From: Agrostemma githago
Taxonomy: Eukaryota > Streptophyta > Magnoliopsida > Caryophyllales > Caryophyllaceae
Assembly (NCBI GenBank): GCA_958450325.1
Contig: OY288259.1
Span: forward strand, 56,694,987-56,758,986
Direction of reading: 5' to 3'
DNA: 64,000 nucleotides
Under the pieces are notes generated by a model. That model was not told the origin of the DNA, ran no database searches, and saw only the letters and a program-made list of their open reading frames with translations. Every line of letters begins with the position of its first letter. Position 1 is the first letter of the stretch. This document shows positions 1 to 11,216 of this stretch, in pieces. The translations under genes and the position numbers were made by a program.

Positions 1-132
1 GCCTCACAATTCTCAAAGTATAAACCTGTTGAATCAATTGTTGCAAATGAAACAGGCACCCCCGTTTCTTCGAGGACAAGGAACAAATCAAAGGAGAACG
101 GTGAAGACGTAGATGACACCAGTATCAACTAG
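1..132 (+). CDS. 3' end of an unrecognised gene (last 43 codons)
   Basis: Frame 1 is open from the first base to a TAG at 130-132. The residues are polar and look like a real protein tail, ending KSKENGEDVDDTSIN. Base composition is balanced here, unlike the AT-rich DNA that follows, which supports true coding. The start and the rest of the gene lie left of the window, so this is probably the terminal exon. I do not recognise the family; the basic then acidic tail (RTRNKSKEN, then EDVDD) would suit a nuclear or cytoskeletal protein, but that is only a guess. Confidence 0.55.
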   Translation, partial: ASQFSKYKPVESIVANETGTPVSSRTRNKSKENGEDVDDTSIN

Positions 133-840
133 CTTGTTAGTTATGAAGCAAACAAGACAGTTAGACAGTTGTTCAGGTATATATAATTATGATTTCTCTT
201 TCTCAGTTGCCACAACAGTGGACTTTGGCTGACATGATATTATGATCAATGGGTCCAAGCTTCGACAAGGGTGAGCGTGTACGTCTTGGCATGCAGGATG
301 GAAATGATGTATTTCTTCCATTGTTTTTTCTTTTTTCTTTTTTCGTTCAAGCCTTCAAAGAAGCTAGGCTTCATGTAAGCGTATAAGTATGCTGGATGGC
401 ATCTGGAAATGAATCTCTCTGTAAAATAGATTATCACCCTGTGAAAATGAACTGAACAGATGATCTATGGTCATTTGTTGCATTACCTGTATAATAATAC
501 ATGTAACTTTTGAGGCAATTCGAGGTCAGATGCTCAGCTTGAGGGATTTTAGTGGCTCGTCTTAGGTCTGGTTTGTGCATGACGTTTCAATTAGCTTATT
601 TGATCAAAGTTTATTTTACCAAAATCTCGCCTAGATTATTATTCTTGCGTAAGTAGTATTTCACAAGTACGAGTAGCTTATTTCATCCCAATGTGGCTTT
701 TTATCTAGTTTATGAAATATTTATTTAATACTCGTAATGATTTAAGCCAAGTTTACCCGCAACAAATTGATTAATTATCAATGTAGGTCCTGAAGAAAGG
801 TAAATTTTTTTTGGAAGAGGCCGCAGGGGGAAAGGCTTAA
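133..840. other. 3' UTR and intergenic DNA
   Basis: No coding potential. The first few hundred bases probably hold the 3' UTR of the upstream gene: AT-rich and T-rich with pyrimidine tracts around 325-345. The rest is plain AT-rich DNA up to the proposed Helitron start at 841. Confidence 0.4.
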
Positions 841-1678
841 TCCCCCTTTCCACTAACCAAATAACAAAACTCATATATTTTCCCGCCTAAAGTTATTCAC
901 AAAAAAAAAAAGACCAAATTAGCTAGATGCGAATCGAACCCTTGACCTCATGTGTGTGACCCTTCTCCTTTCCAACTACACTCTAACATCTTACTAATTT
1001 AAATATTACTACATCACACATAAACCTATACACCACAGAAAATCTGATTGATTACATTGATTACAAAAATCACAATGGAATAATCACATACAATATTTAA
1101 TATGGAATGTATGATCAAATTTTTTAAAAAAAAGTATAAACATATTGTATTCCGTTTTAACCAAATAGTTGCATTATTTTTGTTAATAGAAGATTGCACT
1201 ATCCCGTACAATATTTTACATAGAATATAAAATAGTTATGATTATTATTGTATATCTTTCTGATCATATTCGAGACGGAATATTTGTAGAAAATATAATT
1301 GATTGATTGATTAGAATATATCACATACAATAATTAATATGGAATGTATGATCAAATTTTATAAAAAAAGTATAAACATATTGAAATAGACTAAGATTAA
1401 TATAAACATATTGAAAAAGTATCAATATATCACATACTAAGATTAATTTTCATTATTATCATGACTATAATAAATTACAAATTTCACCTTAAATAAGACA
1501 ATATTAAATCATACATATTAAAATTAACATATAAAATTAGTATATAAGATTGTAATTAGAGTCTATGTTACGGATATATACGAGATTGTAGTATATATCC
1601 CTAATATAATTTGAGATGGTAACAATAATATTGATAGAAAGTAATATTTAAATAATCGAATCCAATGGAATATCCCTA

Positions 1679-1985
1679 AGAGCATGTTCATCCATGAATG
1701 AATTTTTCATTCTTGGGTGGGACCTATTCATTCTACTTCATCATTTTTTTCTCAATTTTTTCATCTTAAAAAAGTTACTCATCCAAGAATGAATTTATTA
1801 TTCTCTAATTAGTTCCAAAACTCATACCCAATCCACATGACATTTAATCATTGGTAGAAAAAAATTAAAAGAAAAAAAATGTTGTGTACAAATAACACCA
1901 AGAATATTTCATTCTTGGATGGAGGACCAAAATTTCTCCATCTCTCATCAAGAATGAAGAAAAAACAATGGATGTGGATGTTTAT
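1679..1985. repeat. Degenerate inverted-repeat MITE inside Helitron copy 1
   Basis: The left end reads AGAGCATGTTCATCCATG followed by ATTCTTGG words. The right end holds ATTCTTGGATGG, AAGAATGAAG and ATGGATGTGGATGTTT in inverted arrangement. Ends of the AGAGCATCCAC type are common on plant hAT- or PIF-like MITEs. Short overlapping open frames on both strands here are a by-product of the inverted repeat. Confidence 0.4.
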
Positions 1986-2811
1986 ATTACTGAGATTTCG
2001 GTGCCACAAAGGGTCGTCCTCAGAATGTAATAAACAATATAATATTGAAAATATATCTCTAATATACGAGATTGTAGGAAATTGAAAATAATATTTCATA
2101 TTAATCCTCAATGTGCAATATAACAAATTCAGTGCAATCCTCTTAATTACTACGGAGTAATAGATTAACTCCCCTATAATTTTCCCTTTTATTCATATTG
2201 GACTTATATTTGAGCCTTTGATACTTTGGTTATGTACTACTGAAATTTAGTTAACTTGACAGGACCAGATCCACTACTTATTAACCAAAATAATCCAATC
2301 ATTCGTACAAATTAGAATATTTTATTATAAATGAAAGACAACCATAATTTAGGAATGATTGACTAAATTAACGTGCAAATTGGAATATTTAATTATAAAT
2401 GAAAGACAATCATAATTTAGGAATGATATATGCACGAAAATGACTAAATTAACGTCTAAATGTAGCCTCATGACTGATATGGCAAATATATTTTACGATC
2501 TCTATGATTTGTGCCAGTGTATACTAAATATCGAGAGTGTATATATACCAGCGAAAATACATTTTTATATTTTTAATAATCATGACTGATATAAGATTGT
2601 AATTAAATATTATAATTGTAATCCCCTATCAGCTAAAAAATAAAAATTCTCAAAACTTTTATTGCCTAAATTTTAATCTCTCAATTTGGACAAAATAAAT
2701 ATAACAAATAAGAAAAGAATCATACTCAATTATCAATCCTATCATATAAAGAATAAATATTTAAAAACTAATAATGGGTGTATTGATTAAAATAAATTGT
2801 AGAAATATACT

Positions 2812-3140
2812 CCCTCCGTCCCTGAAAGGTTGTCCCATTTTTCTATTATATGTGAGGAGTATTTTAATGAAACAAGACAATCTGAGTGTGTAGTAGTTGC
2901 TTAAATTTCTAAAAACAATTATGAACTATTTTTATGAACAAGTGATATATACTGAAATTATAGAGAATAAGTACATCTAAACATCAAGAGTATAAAATTA
3001 TACTCTATTTGAAAATAAATTTAAAGTGAATATACATTTCACAATTTACAAAAATTATTCTTACATTAAAAAAATATTTAAAAGAGAAATGATCGTCTCG
3101 AGAAATATGAACGACAAATAAAACATAGAGGTAGTAATTT
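2812..3140. repeat. Stowaway-like MITE, degenerate
   Basis: It begins TA-CTCCCTCCGTCCC, the classic plant Stowaway (Tc1/mariner) terminus, and an eroded complementary end (AGAGGTAGTAATT) lies near 3128-3140. No coding. The right boundary is uncertain. Confidence 0.45.
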
Positions 3141-3346
3141 TTTGGACCACGTATTTCAATATATTAGTTGATGTCGTTATCTTGATTAATTATTTAATTT
3201 CAAATTATTTTATTATATCTAAATACATTGATAAAAATCATGAAAAATTATTGGGTTTCTAATTAAAATATATTTTGTATAAATAATTAACTAAAATAAA
3301 TAATTTTTTATAAATATCGTGCATACATGCACGGGGTCTATACTAG

Positions 3347-3686
3347 TTACGTATTAAGCTTATTGGTTGTTATAATTAGATAACTCCAATATAGACTTTT
3401 TATCAAGTCAATTCTATAAGTACATCTGGAGTAAAGTTTGACTTTTTAGACTTTTTAGTCAATTCTATCAAGTCAATTTTATTTAGACTTTTTATGGGTC
3501 GGGTAAAGTTTGATTGCTGTACAAATGCCAAATGGAGTACATCTAATATCATCCTTTCAATCTACAAAATTTATGATGCGCACACACACATAATCTTCAC
3601 TCATCAGTCATCACTTATATACACACTAATTCATCCCAACAAATTGACAAAATTGAATTTCCCTTGAATGAATAGAATTGAAATAA
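3347..3686. other. AT-rich region downstream of the ERF1B-like gene
   Basis: It holds diverged short direct repeats (GACTTTTTA, AGTCAATTCTAT around 3395-3500) and an ACACACACA run near 3581-3590. It probably contains the 3' UTR of the minus-strand ERF gene. Nothing else is recognised. Confidence 0.35.
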
Positions 3687-4388
3687 TTAAATGGCTTCAC
3701 TTGCAGCAAGCAGTTGTTCCAAGTAATCGGAACCCAAATCCTCAAAAACAAACACACTACTACTACTACTACTATTACTCTTCCTTTTCACCTCTCTTTT
3801 CTTCTTACAAATATTATTATCAGACCTCTTGTTCTTCTTCCTAACAGACAGCCTGTTCTTCATGACCAAAACAGGTGAACTCCCCTCCCTGAAACCGTAC
3901 TTCATCTCCTTAAGAGACTCCTTCACACTCTCCACCGGAAAATTAAGCACAGCCGTCATCCCTCGTGTTGAAAACGCGGCTTGATCATACACCATTGCCG
4001 CTTCCTCGGCCGTGTCAAATGTCCCTATCCAAACCCGTACTCCATTCCTTGTAGAGTCCCTTATTTCGGCCGCATATTTACCCCACGGACGCTTCCGCAC
4101 CCCTCTGTATGATTTTTCACCAACCACGGTTGCTGCTGTCATAATGGACGTAACCTCCTCGCCCTCCTTATTAACTCCTAATTTTGCACCTCCAGTACTG
4201 GTCCCGGTGGTGGTGGTTGTATTATTATTGGCCAGCATTTCTAGTAGGAACATTTCTTCGGAATGGCTCATGTTAAAAGGATGAAAACACGGAAAGTTAT
4301 TGTTATCGTCCCACGAAACTGAATCCATGGACGACGATTCATTAAACGAAGATGAGCATTGTGTGTAATAGTTGGAAGATGAACTCAT
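3687..4388 (-). CDS. ERF1B: ERF1B-like ethylene-response factor (AP2/ERF group IX)
   Basis: Intronless, 233 aa. One AP2/ERF DNA-binding domain at about residues 94-151 (YRGVRKRPWGKYAAEIRDS) has the Ala and Asp of the ERF subclass in AAEIRD, which predicts GCC-box (AGCCGCC) binding in the nucleus. The acidic SEEMFLLEML stretch (43-52), a basic segment about 177-203 that is a likely NLS, and a C-terminal VFVFEDLGSDYLEQLL (212-227) match the conserved group IX motifs of ERF1/ORA59-type activators. From family knowledge, ERF1 integrates ethylene and jasmonate signals and turns on defensin and chitinase genes. Ser- and Thr-rich linkers at 1-20, 56-66 and 204-211 are low complexity. The start is the first ATG of the frame, 134-144 bp below a TATA box. 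It lies beside two smaller ERF genes. Orthology to ERF1B rather than a close paralogue is inferred from motif order. Confidence 0.93.
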   Translation of the reverse strand: MSSSSNYYTQCSSSFNESSSMDSVSWDDNNNFPCFHPFNMSHSEEMFLLEMLANNNTTTTTGTSTGGAKLGVNKEGEEVTSIMTAATVVGEKSYRGVRKRPWGKYAAEIRDSTRNGVRVWIGTFDTAEEAAMVYDQAAFSTRGMTAVLNFPVESVKESLKEMKYGFREGSSPVLVMKNRLSVRKKNKRSDNNICKKKREVKRKSNSSSSSSVFVFEDLGSDYLEQLLAASEAI

Positions 4389-4521
4389 TTTTTATTTTTA
4401 TTTTTTTTAAAAATTTCTCTTAGTTGGGTTTTTTTAGGATATACTCCGTATGTATGTATGGCCTTGTTAATTAAGGTAAGAAAGGTGGTGAAGACTGAGT
4501 TTTGTAAACATCACAACTTCC

Positions 4522-4532
4522 CCTTATATACA
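4522..4532 (-). promoter_or_regulatory. TATA box of the ERF1B-like gene
   Basis: Read on the minus strand, TATATAAGGGG lies 134-144 bp upstream of the ATG (4388), a suitable distance for a core promoter with a 5' UTR of about 100 nt. Confidence 0.6.
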
Positions 4533-4623
4533 CATATATGCATGTACGTAGGATGGAAATCCGAAGTTGCATGAACAAAGAGTATATATTATTAAAATGG
4601 GTTAGCTAGATAAATAAAAGTAG

Positions 4624-4650
4624 CACGTGGGTCAAATGAAGATTGGCGGC
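4624..4650 (-). promoter_or_regulatory. G-box, W-box and GCC-box-like core upstream of ERF1B-like gene
   Basis: CACGTG (G-box) at 4624-4629 abuts GGTCAA at 4630-4635, a TTGACC W-box on the minus strand. A GGCGGC core lies at 4645-4650 (GCCGCC on the minus strand). They sit 235-260 bp upstream of the start. G-boxes bind bHLH/bZIP factors, W-boxes WRKYs, and GCC cores ERFs, which would suit a jasmonate/ethylene-responsive and possibly self-regulated gene. Function is inferred. Confidence 0.45.
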
Positions 4651-5021
4651 CAGGTCGTGAGATGGCAGCTGAAGCATGAATGAATAAAATTTTGTCATTT
4701 TTAGGTCACTTATTTAAGTGACATGGCAAAAATTAATGTACTTATGCGCTAGACGTCTAGTTCTTTACAATATTATTGATAAGATTCACATGAATCTTGA
4801 GACAAATTCTCCCAAAATTTATCCAAGACTCATCAATAACGTTATCCTTAATCATCTTTTGGAGTAGTTTTCTTTGATCTTACCTGATTTTCTAGGATAA
4901 ATAAATAAATAAATGTCTTGGTTGCCACTTGCCAGTATCTCATTTGTCTTGTTTTGATTTTAGGAAGGTAGTGCTACAATCAGGATTTGTTATTCTTGGA
5001 GGACGCACCATATATATAATA

Positions 5022-5283
5022 CTTCCTCCATTTTCTTTTTATTTTCTAATTCACTTTTGACACAATTTTTTTTGTAATGAATATCAAAGGATAAATTTAG
5101 TAAATATTGAGAGTAGAAGGGTAAAATGTGTGTAAATAGGAAAGAATAAAGATATAAAGTGTTGTAAATAGTAAGTGTAGTATGGTAAAAATTATGGACT
5201 AAAATGGAAAGAAATGAAATGGTAAGATAAAAAAAAAGTGGCCAAAAAAGGAAATTGAGAAGATAAAAAGAAAATGGAGTAAG
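5022..5283. repeat. Stowaway-like MITE
   Basis: The ends are complementary: CTTCCTCCATTTTCTTTTTA at the left and a matching AAAAAGAAAATGGAG at the right, flanked by TA on both sides (5020-5021 and 5284-5285), the Tc1/mariner target duplication. Confidence 0.65.
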
Positions 5284-5325
5284 TACATGAATACCACTTC
5301 TATTTCAACCCGGAACTATATAATA

Positions 5326-5586
5326 CTCCTTCCATTCAACTCCACTTATCACTATTCATTTTGGCACATTTGTCGATGTGCGTTTTACATTATCGATATC
5401 TTTCATTTTACATTAGCAAAAATTATAAAAATATTTGATATTCTTATTGTACTCATAAAGACGAATCAAACAAAATCTCACATGATTATATTCTCACCTA
5501 TAGATTGTCGAGAATATCGAAGATTCTCCTCAAGTGTGAATAGTATCAAAAAAAGAAATGTGAAGAGTGGAATTGAATGGAGGGAG
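5326..5586. repeat. Stowaway MITE
   Basis: Inverted ends CTCCTTCCATTCAACTCCAC and GTGGAATTGAATGGAGGGAG, with TA at 5324-5325 and 5587-5588. The 100-aa open frame across it is the MITE itself, not a gene. Confidence 0.75.
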
Positions 5587-7043
5587 TAATACTTTAGCAT
5601 ATCTCTCTACACTAAGTCTCTCCCGTGAGTACCGTATCATATACGCTTATTGTGAAACATATTTTATAAGCCGCTAAAAATAAAATCGGTAACCGTCGTC
5701 ATGTGAGACTGTGAGAGTACTCACGGTAAATTTATTGTGGGAATGATAAAATATAAAGAAATTTGTATTATTGAAACTTGTGTCCCTCTACTGGATTATG
5801 AATACAAACATACTGGATTATGAATACAAACATAGACTCATAATTATAGTGCTATATCATAAATATACTGTATCTAACTCAAACAATGAACTTAAGGATA
5901 CAATATTTTTTTCTAGTGTGTGTTTCCTAAACCTACTCCGATACCGTACTACGGTATCCTCTATTAGGGACGGTCTCATATAAATTTTTCTATTCTCTCT
6001 ATTACGATTGAGCAACATAGTTTCTAAATCATATATAGCTTTTACTACTTTATACCAAAATTTTCATTTTTTTCCCTTCACTATCCTTTCTCTTTAGAAA
6101 AAAAAAAAAAAAAAATCTTCCCTTTCTCATCCTCATGAAACCTAACAAATTACATCTTTTCTTCGCCTTTCAAAACCTAAATAAATTCTTCGATAACTTT
6201 ACGATTATGTTTACGATTATGTTTTTATTAATAATTTCACTTTTAATACACTAATTGGAAATAATCTTATTGATTAATACTCTAATTATGTAGTAGGGTG
6301 GATTTTGTACTGCGTATGCGAGCAAAAAAAATCAATCACCAAATAAAAAGCATGCACGTACGTAGGGTCTATGAAAATGGAAACGTAAACATAATACAAC
6401 AAATGAAGTACCAAGCACTATTTAAAAAAAAGCGAAGTTGAACAAATGAAACTCGAAAAAATAACTTACTTCCTTCATTTTTTTTTTTTTTATATCTTTC
6501 CATCCATGGCTGTATTATTATATTACAATGGGAAGATATAAAAAAAATAGATGAAGTATCATTTCTTTGGAACAAATTAAAAAATGATACTTTATCGTGT
6601 GAATGTATGAAGTTTAAATAACTACTCCGTAATACTTTTATTTTTTAATCACAATATTCTTGCATGATATTTGACGATTTATACATATACCCCCTTCTAA
6701 TAAGAGTATTTTTCCCACTTACTTTTGGGAAGAAAATTAAGAAAAGTATAAAAATTGGGGTATAAATAAACTGAAAAAATGTTGGGTTTTTATATGTAAA
6801 GGAAAATAAATAAATAATTGAATGAAAAATAAATAATGATTAAAAGAACATCCCAAAATGAAAAGTGAGAAGAAAACTAAACTAAAACCAATATGGAAAT
6901 ATAGCGAGAATAATACTCAATACTTTTTACAAAAATCAATTCATCTTACTCTTCCCGTCTTATTCAGATGTTATCTATTGCTTTTGATACAAAGTTCAAG
7001 GAAAAAATCTATGTCACACAAATTCACTAACCTTACCTAACTA
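5587..7043. other. Gene-free AT-rich DNA
   Basis: It contains a poly-A tract near 6098-6115, poly-T near 6477-6492, a GGGACGGTCTCATATAA fragment near 5968-5984 related to the gagacggtctca inverted repeats, and tandem TGGATTATGAATACAAACATA copies at 5791-5833. No gene is supported. Confidence 0.35.
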
Positions 7044-7144
7044 CTCCCTCGGTCCCTCGTTTGTCTCATTCATTTATTGCCCTTTTATATTCATTGCGAG
7101 AATTATTTTAATCAAAGGCAAACAAATGAACGAGACGGAGTGAG
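7044..7144. repeat. Short Stowaway MITE
   Basis: Ends CTCCCTCGGTCCCTCGTTTG and CAAATGAACGAGACGGAGTGAG are complementary, bounded by TA at 7042-7043 and 7145-7146. About 101 bp. Confidence 0.7.
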
Positions 7145-7295
7145 TATAACAAAAACTTACGAAAAATAAAATAGATAACATCTCAATCATGATACACTCA
7201 AAATAAGAAATAAATATATTAGATAATATCTCAACAACACGGAGGAGGTATGTTTTAACTACTACGGAGTATATATTCTTATCTAACTTTTCACC

Positions 7296-7298
<3 letters not shown>

Positions 7299-7361
<63 letters not shown>
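7299..7361. repeat. (TA)n microsatellite
   Basis: Uninterrupted alternating TA of about 60 bp. No coding. Confidence 0.95.
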
Positions 7362-7366
<5 letters not shown>

Positions 7367-7799
7367 CGAAAAGATTACTCTATTTTATTATTTATGTAAA
7401 TATGAAATTTATAACATTATATTTATATTTACAATAACTCAATAAGAAGATTATAAAGAAAAGAATGAAATATATTTTCAGATATATCATCAAATAAACA
7501 ATAGGAGTACATTTATTTATTTTCATTTTATACAACAAACTTAAATAATAAATCCTAAAAATATATAGCCCCATGAAATTCGTAGGATTTAAATATAGTT
7601 ATACATTCATAGGCCAAGGATTGATTAAAAATTTGACAAATTGCAGTCATGAATCCGAATACAGACCCCCTGATTCATTCCTTCATGGTCTTAAACTCTC
7701 ATTGTGGTCCAAAGTCGTTTTATATTAAAGTCCTTTTATTTATATATCCTCCATTTCTTCTTCTTCTCGTTTTGGTTTGACTGGTATTTACAAAAAAAA

Positions 7800-7934
7800 C
7801 TTGTATGAGATCGTCTCACGATAATTTATCACAAGATCCCCTATGTGAGAAGTCTCACGATAAAATTACCGTGAGACGGTTTCACAGAAGAGTTACTGGT
7901 TTATTAATCTTATCGTGAGACCGTCTCAAACAAG
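7800..7934. repeat. Inverted-repeat MITE of the GAGACGGTCTCA type
   Basis: Starts CTTGTATGAGATCGTCTCAC and ends GTGAGACCGTCTCAAACAAG; internal GTGAGA/TCTCAC pairs make the whole about 135 bp a nested hairpin. A related copy lies at 12396-12520. Confidence 0.6.
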
Positions 7935-7959
7935 AAATTGTGCTTATATTATTACGAAT

Positions 7960-8278
7960 AAATTAAAAATTACTCCTTTTTAAGATATCAATTTTAAAAT
8001 TTACTCCCTTTTGAATTTTTTTTTATTAAAAATAACTCTCAAAATCTATCAAAAGTTCAAAAACTACTCCCAAATTTATTTTTTGGACGAAAATGCCCTT
8101 GGTCAGAGCGTGAGGTGGAGTAATATGGCATAAAAAAGGTAGAGACATTTTCGTCCAAAAATTATATTTTGGAGCACTTTTTGAACTTTTGATAGATTTC
8201 GATTGTTATTTTTAACAAAAATTTCTAAAGAATGTAAATTTTAAAGTTGATATCCTAAAAGGAAGTAATTTTTAATTT
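7960..8278. repeat. Palindromic non-autonomous element (long terminal inverted repeats)
   Basis: About 110-bp arms mirror each other: the left arm AAATTAAAAATTACTCC, GATATCAATTTTAAA, TCAAAAGTTCAAAAA, TTTTTGGACGAAAATG recurs inverted on the right (CATTTTCGTCCAAAAA, TTTTTGAACTTTTGA, GTTGATATCC, GGAAGTAATTTTTAATTT). The centre is only about 60 bp. No coding. The family is not identified. Confidence 0.6.
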
Positions 8279-10246
8279 ACTCTATTATTACTTCTATTAA
8301 ACATTTTTACCATTACTTGTTTTTTTTGTCTAATGAAGAAGTACTCACTTAATTTCATCACCGTTTACTCCCTATAGTTTTTGCTTTTATAAGATGTTCT
8401 CAAATGATAAATTGCGAATATAGATAAGTTAGGTCGAAACGTTTTTCCGTGTACTTTCTAGTCTATATACTCCGTATATCAATATAATACAGGAAAATTG
8501 ATATGCAGTATGAAATATATACTCCAATAATAACAAAGTGAATTATTATTGCCCAAGTTGATGTAAAATACGTTACTCGGTAGATAACTAGGGATGAAGT
8601 CGATGACATTATTGCGCACATACATTCATTCATTCATTCATTCAATGAACGTGGTCACCATTTTTACGTCTTCATCGGCCGCTTGGTTAATTAAGAACAA
8701 TTTATGAAAAATCCATTCCAACCTTTAGCAACTTGCCACCATTATAAGGACACAATACTGTAGACTGTAGTGCAAACTTTTGTAATTGTATCATTAAGAC
8801 AAATTTATTTTACGTCAAAAAAAAAAGAACACAAATTTATTAGGAGTACATATTCATTAAATACTTAAATAGTGTACACTTTTATCCCATATTTTTATGG
8901 TTTAAACCGAAAGTATTTACAAAATGATGTTCGTTCATTTGAAACTATTTACAAACTAAGTTCGGCCTGGCTAACTAGTAACTAAGAGAAAGCCGAGCCC
9001 AGTACAACCCGCCTCCTCCTCCTCAGGGTTGGATTTGGGCTCAATTTGGCCGGCCCAACTTGAACTAGTCCAGTCCACTGGCCATGCATGTCTTGTTTAT
9101 ACAGTATACTCCGTATTTCATAGTACAATATTTGAAGTTTTGTTCTTTAGTTCGGGCCTGACCGCTAGATTTCGGGTAAAACGTTTCGCCCAAACTTGGC
9201 CCTAAATATTCAATAGGCTTATTTTGGGTAAGAAATGGGCTATTTTAGCCTAAGCCCCATAGAACTATGGGTCATGTTCAGGTAGGGTCATTCGTTCACA
9301 TTAATTCATGCAAAAGTAAGAATGAAATTACCAACAAACAAAGTAATAAGTTGTTTTGTACTCTCTCCCCTTCTCTATGATATTCCATATTGGATTTTGG
9401 AAAATTCTGAATGAGGGAATATGTGGAGGAAAATGAATGAGAAGAAAAGAGAGTGGGGTCACAAATACTAAGAACCACAAAATGTTTACTAAAATGGAAA
9501 GTGGAACATCTTGGTAAATTTTTCTAAAAATGAAATGTGGAACATCTTAGTGAAAGGGAGGGAGTACTAATTAGCTATGTCAAGTACTAGCTGACATAAT
9601 TAGTCTAAGATATTACATTACGAAGTACTATTAAGCTTTAGTGCTCTACCATAGGAGTTGTATTTTTCCTAGATGCTTATTCAAGTCCCATCTTTAGAAA
9701 TACTCCATAATCTTTAGACCATCCCCAAGCAAGTGTCAAGTTAATTGGGTCACCACCCATTTTTTCTCTTAATCTCACTTTATTTATCTTGATCCATTTA
9801 TACCCTCCCATCCAAAAGGTTACGACCTAGGTTACCAACCCAATTATTTCTCACTTTCCAATATATCCAATCATTTTCATATTCTCCACGTCACCAAAAC
9901 CTCTCTTACTTTTGCAATTATTATTTTTAATTTTGTAACTTTGTAAGCTCGATAATTTTTTTACTACTCCAATTTTGTTAATTTGGTATTAAATTAAAAT
10001 GAGTAATTTAAAAAAAAAAAAAACTTTTATAAAAATCAAGTTATGAAACATTACTATATTTAATACGAGTAATAATCTCCAACTCAAATTAATAGCCCCG
10101 AAACTCCATTAATTAATCTATTTTTTTTATTAACACTAAAAATCATGAGAAAAAAAAAAATTGAGGACTATTTTTATGTTTGTAAAATATTTTTATCTTA
10201 AAAAAATATACAAAGTATATCAAATGGAGCTTATTTTGTAACCTCA
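8279..10246. other. Gene-free intergenic DNA
   Basis: It holds a (CATT)n run near 8622-8645, pyrimidine-rich tracts, and a GTGGAACATCTT repeat at 9502-9550 ending in GGGAGGGAGTACTAA, which may be a Stowaway remnant. No gene is supported. Confidence 0.35.
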
Positions 10247-11171
10247 TCCCCCTAACCAAATAACACAACTCACATATTTTCCCGCCTAAAGTTATTTACA
10301 ACAAAAATAAAAAAAACTGAGCCAAATGCAACTCAAACCCTTGACCTCATCTGTGAACGACCCTTCCCCTCTCCATCTACACTCTAACATCTTACTGATG
10401 TAAATGTCACTACATCACACATAAACCTATACACCACAGAAACTATGTAATTAAGGAAATCTAATTGATTACATTGATTACGAAAATTACATGTTTTAAA
10501 TGGAATATATCATGATCACATACAATATTTAATATGGAATGTATCATCAATTTTTTTATAAAAAGTATAAGCATATTGTATTCCGTTTTAACCAAATAGT
10601 TGCATTATTTTTGTTAATAGTTTATTGCACTATCCCGTACAATATTTCACATAGAATATAAAATAATTATGATTATTATTGTATATCTTTCTGATCATAT
10701 TCGAAAATCATATTCTTAACATCGATATAAAATTTAGTAACTATATAAAAATGGAATATATATTCCGATTGCTCATACAAAGCCTGATACATAGTAAAAA
10801 AACTCACCGAAAATTCTCTATATACTACTCTAAGACAATAACAGTTACTAACATTTTCCTCAAAAATGCACTAATTTAAATTGAGAAGTAAAAGAACATT
10901 TCCCTAATAAATTCGCAAACTATTCATTTTCATTAATGTTAAAGAAATTGACAAAAAAAACTTCTTTTTATGAAAATAATTAGATAAATTTTAAGATATG
11001 ATGTCATTAACCTTGAGAAAAAATCAGTTATCTAAAAAAATTTATTTTTGAAACGGGCTATTTACTTTAACTTTTACAAAGATATACTCTCCCCGTCCCA
11101 ATGAATTCTTTGTCTATTCCATATTGGGGCGTCTCAATGAATTCATTGTCTTTCTATTTTAGAAATGTTTT

Positions 11172-11216
<45 letters not shown>

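Larger units (their letters stand above)
841..3346 (+). mobile_element. Non-autonomous Helitron (copy 1)
   Basis: The 3' end is clear: a hairpin at 3318-3333 (CGTGCAT, 2-nt loop, ATGCACG), 9 bases, then CTAG at 3343-3346 followed by T. The 5' end is proposed at TC in 841-842, preceded by A, because homology to a second Helitron (10247-11927) starts at the same TCCCCCT word. The A|TC...CTAG|T context fits Helitron insertion between A and T. The first about 400 bp match copy 2 closely (for example TTTTCCCGCCTAAAGTTATT). No RepHel helicase is present, so it is non-autonomous. The 3' end is firm and the 5' end less so. Confidence 0.65.

Noticed and set aside
925..950. Possible tRNA gene because of a GGTTCGATTC word
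   Set aside because: No acceptor stem or anticodon arm can be formed; only a B-box-like stretch within a Helitron is seen.
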